Below are positions 6,511 to 10,413 of a stretch of 10,413 bases of DNA, piece by piece. The stretch spans positions 1 to 10,413 of the forward strand of contig JASIEW010000114.1 in NCBI GenBank assembly GCA_030045755.1. The letters are read 5' to 3'. Below the pieces are notes generated by a model. That model was given only the letters and a program-made list of their open reading frames with translations. It searched no databases and had not been told where the DNA came from. The position numbers and the translations under genes were made by a program. Origin of the DNA: Nitrososphaerales archaeon. GTDB lineage: Archaea > Thermoproteota > Nitrososphaeria > Nitrososphaerales > UBA183. Positions within the stretch are counted from its first letter, which is position 1. Every line of letters begins with the position of its first letter.

Positions 6511-7213
6511 CGTAGACGTCGAGCCAGACTCGAGGAGACGTCCTCTCCCTCTCGACGAGCCTCCACCCTGACCCGGTCATCACGGCCTCCATTATGTACG
6601 GTGACCAGACGGCAGCGCCAAAGTTCAGGCTGTGCTTTCCTCCCACCTTAGACTCGACCTTGACTTCTCCCCGTTCCGTGTCGATGTCCTTCGACAGGTT
6701 CACCACCCTCCCCTTCCCCTTGTCCTCGACGTACCTCCTGCTCCACTCCCCTGCGAAGAGCATCCCCACCACGTCTCTATACTCGACCAAGAAGTGAGCC
6801 CCCCTCTCGACATTCCCCTCGATGTTCGTCAAGGCCAACCTAAGGTCCGAGGGCGTGAAGTGAATGACGGCGTTGCCGAGGAGCGCGACGGTCTGAAAGG
6901 TGCCCCTCAGCTCGGCTGTCCTGACGTCGCCGCGGATGAAGACGCACCCTGACCCCTTCGCCCTGGCGCTGCGCCTCGCGGACCTCACCATGTCGTTACT
7001 GACGTCTACCCCGAGGTACCGGAGCCCCTCTGCTTCCACCAGGAACCCCAGAATACCTCCGCCGCATGCGAGGTCGAGCAGCGCCTTCCCGAAGTACTTC
7101 CTCCGTTCGCCGAATAGCCTCCGGATCTGAGAGACCCGCTTCCTGTTCTCCATCGTGTACCTCACGTAAGGATCTTGCCGCCTGTAATATGCCTCGATGT
7201 CCTGCCGGGTCAC
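6500..7213 (-). CDS. Class I SAM-dependent methyltransferase (237 aa)
   Basis: Rossmann-fold methyltransferase, substrate unknown. From GTG 7213 the protein begins VTRQDIEAYYRRQDPYVRY. Motif I is LDLACGGG at residues 46-53, motif II is GVDVS at 68-72, an acidic residue follows in RGDVR (96), and motif IV is ALLGNAVIHF near 110-119. The C-terminal part is beta-rich with several Val/Lys/Glu strands. The frame stays open to 7297, but the N-terminal extension would pass through the AT-rich divergent promoter into the next gene. GTG 7213 (or GTG 7231) is therefore preferred; 7213 lies about 30 bp from that promoter centre, fitting a leaderless mRNA. The 3' end overlaps the convergent Nudix-nucleotidyltransferase ORF by 11 bp. 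The gene is not closely similar to its divergent methyltransferase neighbour outside the fold motifs. Confidence 0.88.
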   Translation of the reverse strand: MTRQDIEAYYRRQDPYVRYTMENRKRVSQIRRLFGERRKYFGKALLDLACGGGILGFLVEAEGLRYLGVDVSNDMVRSARRSARAKGSGCVFIRGDVRTAELRGTFQTVALLGNAVIHFTPSDLRLALTNIEGNVERGAHFLVEYRDVVGMLFAGEWSRRYVEDKGKGRVVNLSKDIDTERGEVKVESKVGGKHSLNFGAAVWSPYIMEAVMTGSGWRLVERERTSPRVWLDVYVRT

Positions 7214-7235
7214 TCTCGGCGCTAGGGTCACAGGA

Positions 7236-7250
7236 AGTTTCAAAAATCTC
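7236..7250. promoter_or_regulatory. Divergent promoter region between the two methyltransferases
   Basis: An AT-rich stretch, AGTTTCAAAAATCTC, is centred near 7243. It lies about 27 bp before ATG 7270 on the plus strand and about 30 bp before GTG 7213 on the minus strand, both typical for leaderless archaeal transcripts. Only 56 bp separate the two starts, so regulation is probably shared. Confidence 0.45.
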
Positions 7251-7269
7251 TTTTCATCGGTGGACGCAG

Positions 7270-8322
7270 ATGGCCGCACGAACCAGGTTCGGGGCAAGCG
7301 AGGAGGCCGAGTGGCAGAAGCAACGCTTCAAGACCAGGGAGCTCGTCACGTCGCGGCGTCATCACTCCGACACTCTGAAGCAGAGGCCTTGGATATCGTT
7401 CTTCTACAGGACCATGCTCCTGTCGAGGACCGGCGGGCGAATCCCGGGCATGCTGGACGTCGGATGCGGCTCTGGGTTCCTCACCAGGCTCTTCGGGCGC
7501 GAGATACTCCCCAGGGGGAGCGTCTCCGGGGTGATAGGAGTAGACCTCAATGCAAAGTCCTTGCGGGCCGCAAAGGAGGAAGAGGCACGCCGTCCTTCAA
7601 AAGAGGGCAAGATCGAATACATCCAAGCTGACGCATATCACCTCCCGTTCCGCTCAGGCTCGTTCGGCCTGGTGACGTCGCGAACCGTCCTGATGCACCT
7701 CAGCCTGCCCCTGAAGGCGGTCCAGGAGATGGCGAGGATCTGTAAGGAGGACGGCTTCGTCGCGCCCTTGGAACCAGACTGGGGGGCCTTCGGGAGTCAC
7801 AACCCCAAGGATCCGTTGGCGGAAGAGGACGGAGAGAAGGTTCTCAGAGCTGAGATAAAAGGGCGGAAGAAGCTCTACGGCCAAGACACCGCCATCGGGA
7901 GGAGGCTCCCAGACCTCCTACACAAGGCAGGGCTCAGAGACATCACGGTCGACGGCATCTTCGAGGTGCCTGTGACCCCATGCGACTGCAGGACGAAGCG
8001 GAGCTCGCTCATCTACGAGGGTTCGCTCGCGCTGAAACAACTCTCCGACCAGAAGCGCCTGAAGGAATACGTCGGGGCGCTGGAGGCGGGGGGTCTATCG
8101 AGGGCTTGGATTCGAAAGTATCTCCTAAGGCGGAAGGCGCGGGTCGCCCGCAGGCTGAAGGAACTGAAGTCACGCGGTTCAAAGGAAGGGATGACCAGCT
8201 TCTTTGCCATCCCGTTCTTCCTAGCCATGGGAAGAAAGGCGACGAGGACGCCAGGGACCGAAGTACGATTGTTCTCAAGGGAGCCGACCAACGGCGGTCA
8301 ACAGAGGACCACCCGGCGCTAA
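7270..8322 (+). CDS. Class I SAM-dependent methyltransferase (350 aa)
   Basis: UbiE/Methyltransf_11-like enzyme with a long C-terminal extension, substrate unknown. Motif I is LDVGCGSG at residues 62-69, motif II GVDLN at 90-94, the acidic residue before the post-II loop is in QADAYHLPF (Asp121), motif IV is SFGLVTSRTVLMHL at 131-144, and the post-IV helix and strand run through EMARICKEDGFVAPLEPDW. These form the small-molecule methyltransferase pattern. Residues 175-350 are mostly helical and strongly basic near the end (RKARVARRLKELKSR), with a CDC near residue 238. The start ATG 7270 is chosen because it lies 27 bp from the divergent AT-rich element. The frame is open further upstream, but that would overlap the other methyltransferase. 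A neighbour role with the divergent methyltransferase is possible but not shown. Confidence 0.9.
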   Translation: MAARTRFGASEEAEWQKQRFKTRELVTSRRHHSDTLKQRPWISFFYRTMLLSRTGGRIPGMLDVGCGSGFLTRLFGREILPRGSVSGVIGVDLNAKSLRAAKEEEARRPSKEGKIEYIQADAYHLPFRSGSFGLVTSRTVLMHLSLPLKAVQEMARICKEDGFVAPLEPDWGAFGSHNPKDPLAEEDGEKVLRAEIKGRKKLYGQDTAIGRRLPDLLHKAGLRDITVDGIFEVPVTPCDCRTKRSSLIYEGSLALKQLSDQKRLKEYVGALEAGGLSRAWIRKYLLRRKARVARRLKELKSRGSKEGMTSFFAIPFFLAMGRKATRTPGTEVRLFSREPTNGGQQRTTRR

Positions 8323-8466
8323 GCCGCCAAATCAGGGCATATGCTCTACGGATGGAAGAAAGGGCGGCCTGAAGGATAATGCGTGGTGTCCTGGCAGCGA
8401 AGTGGATAACCCTCGCGACTGGAGCCGGATGCGGTAGAGAGCGCCTTGGGGTCCTAGCGGTTTGTT

Positions 8467-8706
8467 TCATCTTGTCGGGACTGGTTCGCTAACCTCTTGT
8501 GGGCGTCGTAACTTCTCGTAGATCCAGAAGATCACGGACCCAGCGACTGTAACTACGCCAAGGAGATACAATCCAAATGGTATTCCCCAAGGTAGGAGGA
8601 AGTCGAAGCCATACAGCATGCCTGCGAGAAAGAGAATCACGGCTCCTGCGGCGAATACTTGAATAGGCTTGGTCATGGTCTGGATTATCCTCTGACGGCG
8701 GTTCAC
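8467..8706 (-). CDS. Small two-helix membrane protein of unknown function
   Basis: About 79 residues with two hydrophobic segments, FAAGAVILFLAGMLYGF near residue 18-34 and IPFGLYLLGVVTVAGSVIFW near 42-61, joined by a short FDFLLPWG turn. A basic N-terminus and a charged C-terminal tail (YEKLRRPQEVSE) predict both ends on the cytoplasmic side. No family recognised. GTG 8706 overlaps the TGA of the upstream zinc-finger gene as GTGA, a classic translational-coupling overlap. GTG 8709 is one codon earlier, and ATG 8676, with GAGG 12 nt upstream, is a good alternative that would shorten the protein to 69 residues. Co-transcription with the zinc-finger gene is likely. Confidence 0.65.
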   Translation of the reverse strand: MNRRQRIIQTMTKPIQVFAAGAVILFLAGMLYGFDFLLPWGIPFGLYLLGVVTVAGSVIFWIYEKLRRPQEVSEPVPTR

Positions 8707-9098
8707 CACCCAAAGTGCGACTTGACATGGACGTCATATAGCTCTTGGTAGGGTGTGACGAAGCCGCAGCTTGTAAAGGGGCAGTGGAGCAGGTTCGGGG
8801 GGAGCATCTGGCCTGAATCTTTCCTTCCCTTTGACCGTGCCAGAGGGTCCGGCGTGTGGATGACGATGCTTGCACCGTTGACCTCCAACGAATAGTGTTG
8901 GGACTCCTTTCGCCTTGACACGAATCTGACGACCACGTCCTCGACGTCGCTCACAGAAATCCGTTCCGACAGGATGTCCAAGACTATCTTGGTGTCCTTG
9001 ATGATCCCGACCGCATCCCCGGCGAGGTCTTCGGATATCGCGGACGCCATAGCAAGCTGCTCGTCTAACGTCATCTCTGTGCAGTCGACCTCAATCAA
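8703..9098 (-). CDS. Small protein with a C-terminal C2H2 zinc finger
   Basis: A 131-residue protein with a single classical C2H2 finger at its very C-terminus: Cys106-x4-Cys111-x12-His124-x3-His128, within HCPFTSCGF and YDVHVKSHFGW. Residues 10-90 look like a compact alpha/beta domain of helices (DEQLAMASAISEDLAG, KIVLDILSERI) followed by two strands (DVVVRFVSRR, YSLEVNGASIVIH). A short basic linker joins it to the finger. Finger-only spacing suggests nucleic-acid or protein binding, but function is unknown. TTG 9098 lies about 28 bp from a TATA-like box, suggesting a leaderless start. ATG 9074, eight codons later, is the alternative. The stop overlaps the start of the membrane-protein gene, so the two probably form one transcript. 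Confidence 0.75.
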   Translation of the reverse strand: MIEVDCTEMTLDEQLAMASAISEDLAGDAVGIIKDTKIVLDILSERISVSDVEDVVVRFVSRRKESQHYSLEVNGASIVIHTPDPLARSKGRKDSGQMLPPNLLHCPFTSCGFVTPYQELYDVHVKSHFGW

Positions 9099-9452
9099 GC
9101 GCGTTCCCGGGACTCTCGGGGGTTAAACGAATTTCTCCGGTCGGTTCTGTCCAATGCTCGAGTGATGAATGTGCTCGTCCTCATCACCGACGCTCTCCCC
9201 TCTTTACAAATGGCCCGTTCATGCTTCGTCCTCAGCGACCAAGACGCCCACGCCGTCGGGAACGGGTAGGGAAACTACGGAATGAACGGAACAGAACCCC
9301 TTCTACACCGACTCCCGGTCTGTCTGCGCTTTTCGAGGAGCCACAACCGTCGGCCGAAGGTTGCGATGAGTCCCGATGGTGCTGACAACTTGGTTGACAC
9401 GGCTGGAGGTTCTCCCTGTTAACTGCGGTCGACAGCTGAGGGACTTCGCCGT
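9099..9452. other. 354-bp intergenic region between arsC and the zinc-finger gene
   Basis: No convincing gene in any frame. The best candidate is an Arg/Pro-rich frame of about 55 codons from ATG 9214, which looks like noise. The region holds the minus-strand promoter of the zinc-finger unit at its left end and a perfect 7-bp inverted repeat (GTGATGA 9162-9168, TCATCAC 9181-9187, 12-nt loop). It also has an AT-rich patch, CTTTACAAATGG, near 9201-9212. No tRNA, CRISPR or insertion sequence is seen, and no arsR-like gene is present here. Confidence 0.6.
9121..9130 (-). promoter_or_regulatory. TATA-like box for the zinc-finger/membrane-protein unit
   Basis: Minus-strand TCGTTTAACC is centred about 28 bp before TTG 9098, matching leaderless archaeal spacing. 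It supports TTG 9098 as the start. Assigned by eye. Confidence 0.35.
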
Positions 9453-9466
9453 TCAGCCACTCAGCT
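9434..9466. repeat. Inverted repeat straddling the arsC stop codon
   Basis: AGCTGAG (9434-9440) and CTCAGCT (9460-9466) are perfect 7-bp inverted arms with a 19-nt loop that contains the arsC stop (9453-9455). It could form a 3' stem-loop on the arsC mRNA. No T-run follows on the minus strand, so it is not a standard terminator. Confidence 0.3.
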
Positions 9467-9845
9467 CAAGAACTCTCTTCTCTATCTCGTCTCTAATCGC
9501 TCTCACGGCCTCCAAGGGCTTTCCTTTCGGGTCTTCTAACTGCCAGTCGACTAGTTTCTTCTGCATCTTGGCGAGCATCGGCCTCGGGCAAACTTCTTCG
9601 ACGGAGCATCCCATCGTCACGACGAGGCTGGCTTCGTTGACCATCTCGTTAGTGAGCATCTTAGGCTTGTTTCCTGAGAGGTCTATCCCCTTCTCTTTCA
9701 TCGCCACGACAACGACAGGATTGACTCTTGGCGAGGGAACCGTGCCGGCGCTGGATGCCCTCAGTCCGTGCTTCCTTGCAAACGCTTCGGCCATCTGACT
9801 CCTTCCGGCGTTCTCAACACACACAAACAGAACTGAGCCTTTCAT
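9453..9845 (-). CDS. arsC: Arsenate reductase, low-molecular-weight phosphatase type
   Basis: Reduces arsenate to arsenite in the cytoplasm, normally with thioredoxin as electron donor. The 130-residue protein opens with a beta-strand and the phosphatase P-loop CVENAGRSQ (Cys9, Arg15, Ser16). Two further cysteines in VVTMGCSVEEVCP (Cys80, Cys86) correspond to the Cys82/Cys89 relay of S. aureus pI258 ArsC and separate it from true tyrosine phosphatases. Asp105 in the WQLEDPKG loop is the general acid. Length is normal for the family (about 130). The start ATG lies inside the end of the MIP channel gene with a 32-nt overlap and no good Shine-Dalgarno at the right distance, suggesting translation coupled to the channel. 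Context with an aquaglyceroporin-like channel fits arsenic detoxification. Confidence 0.92.
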   Translation of the reverse strand: MKGSVLFVCVENAGRSQMAEAFARKHGLRASSAGTVPSPRVNPVVVVAMKEKGIDLSGNKPKMLTNEMVNEASLVVTMGCSVEEVCPRPMLAKMQKKLVDWQLEDPKGKPLEAVRAIRDEIEKRVLELSG

Positions 9846-10413
9846 TCCTACGAAATGCCTTCGTGAGAATCCTGAATATTAATCCAGCGAGGACCGCGCC
9901 AACAAGCGGCCCGACCCAGAACACCGCCTGGTTCTCGAAGTAACCTGAAAAGAGGGACGGCCCCAGTGTTCTGGCAGGATTGAATGAGGCTCCGGTCAGG
10001 GGGCCGAGGAAGAGGATTAACGTGGTCAGCGTGGCTCCGATGAGAATTGCCCTCTTGACCGGGCTCTTGACTGAATACGATACAATCAGGATGGAGAGAG
10101 CAAGCGAAAACGTTCCAATGGCTTCCAACGCCGCGCCTTCCACCGGAGTTACGCCGAGCGCCAGCTTGGTCGAGCCGAGGTCGGTCGACGTACCGAGACC
10201 GCCGAACAGCGCTCTGAGGCTCAGGCCCGCGAACAGGGCTCCCGCCAACTGGAAGGAGACGTATGGGAGGAGCAACCTTCGATTGTGCGTTCCAGCGAGT
10301 GAGAGAGCGACGGTGACGGCTGGATTGATGTGAGCGCCAGAGTGCTTGCCGAGCAACATGATTACGCAAGCAACCACCCCGCCGAAGACAAGAGCGACGA
10401 AACCCAGAGACTC
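9814..10413 (-). CDS. MIP-family channel (aquaglyceroporin/AqpM-like), N-terminus outside window
   Basis: Membrane channel of the major intrinsic protein family; 199 residues are visible and the 5' end lies beyond the right edge. The first codons (ESLGFVALVFGG) belong to TM1. Both half-helix motifs are intact: HINPAVT and SFNPART, with the conserved filter arginine after the second NPA. Counting back from the second NPA asparagine, the position of AQP1 His180 is Ile and that of Cys189 is Ala. AqpM of Methanothermobacter also has Ile there, and such filters pass larger neutral solutes than water. With arsC directly downstream and overlapping by 32 nt, I infer arsenite (As(OH)3) permeation as the role, as in S. 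meliloti AqpS. Water or glycerol transport remains possible. The C-terminal residues (SSVCVC) are encoded inside arsC and may be nonfunctional. Confidence 0.9.
   Translation of the reverse strand, partial: ESLGFVALVFGGVVACVIMLLGKHSGAHINPAVTVALSLAGTHNRRLLLPYVSFQLAGALFAGLSLRALFGGLGTSTDLGSTKLALGVTPVEGAALEAIGTFSLALSILIVSYSVKSPVKRAILIGATLTTLILFLGPLTGASFNPARTLGPSLFSGYFENQAVFWVGPLVGAVLAGLIFRILTKAFRRNERLSSVCVC

Noticed and set aside
7066..7269. Upstream extension of the second methyltransferase by 68 codons.
   Set aside because: The extension lies inside the opposite methyltransferase and crosses the AT-rich promoter; its translation is low-complexity.
9214..9390. A plus-strand frame of about 55 codons starting near an AT-rich CTTTACAAATGG.
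   Set aside because: The product is Arg/Pro-rich noise with no domain, and GC-rich DNA opens such frames often.
9376..9798. A 140-codon plus-strand open frame opposite arsC.
   Set aside because: It is antisense to a gene with clear catalytic motifs and its translation is Ser/Thr-rich with no recognisable domain.
1..10413. CRISPR arrays, insertion sequences, rRNA or tRNA genes, and att-like direct repeats.
   Set aside because: None seen on either strand by eye.

Overview
The window reads as a GC-rich archaeal chromosome segment. It carries a beta-CASP metallo-beta-lactamase of the archaeal CPSF type, a stub resembling archaeal tricorn-factor-type M1 aminopeptidases, a single-finger C2H2 protein, and AT-rich TATA-like boxes 27-40 bp upstream of starts. 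Several starts look leaderless or use GTG/TTG. I cannot place it more precisely. The Nitrososphaeria/Bathyarchaeia-type or Thermoplasmata-type lineages are guesses.

Layout. On the minus strand from the left edge are a beta-CASP nuclease (3' end outside the window), a 73-codon M1 aminopeptidase N-terminal stub, an orphan DppB-like ABC permease, and a full-length GH38 alpha-mannosidase. A near-symmetric TATA element separates the mannosidase from a plus-strand block. That block holds a 44-codon GNAT-like N-terminal stub, then a 450-codon ORF joining a Nudix hydrolase to a minimal nucleotidyltransferase with a helical tail. The tail of this ORF overlaps by 11 bp a convergent class I methyltransferase. 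That methyltransferase is in turn divergent from a second, larger methyltransferase, with one AT-rich element centrally placed between their starts. The right end is again minus strand: a two-gene unit (C2H2 zinc-finger protein, then a two-helix membrane protein, overlapping by 4-7 nt) and an arsenic-type unit (MIP channel running off the right edge, overlapping arsC by 32 nt).

How the genes work together. The clearest functional unit is channel plus ArsC. ArsC would reduce arsenate to arsenite, and the channel, whose selectivity-filter positions are non-water-specific, could let arsenite out. This resembles the aqpS-arsC arrangement described in Sinorhizobium meliloti. The remainder is a mosaic of single genes and gene remnants. 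Two N-terminal stubs and a permease lacking its ATPase-coupling loop and all partner subunits suggest local gene decay or rearrangement.

The most unusual gene is the Nudix-nucleotidyltransferase ORF. Its C-terminal helical part contains an R-x4-H-x-Y string like that of HEPN/HepT proteins. Either it is a true three-part fusion or two genes joined by loss of a stop, since a well-placed ribosome binding site and ATG lie at the junction.
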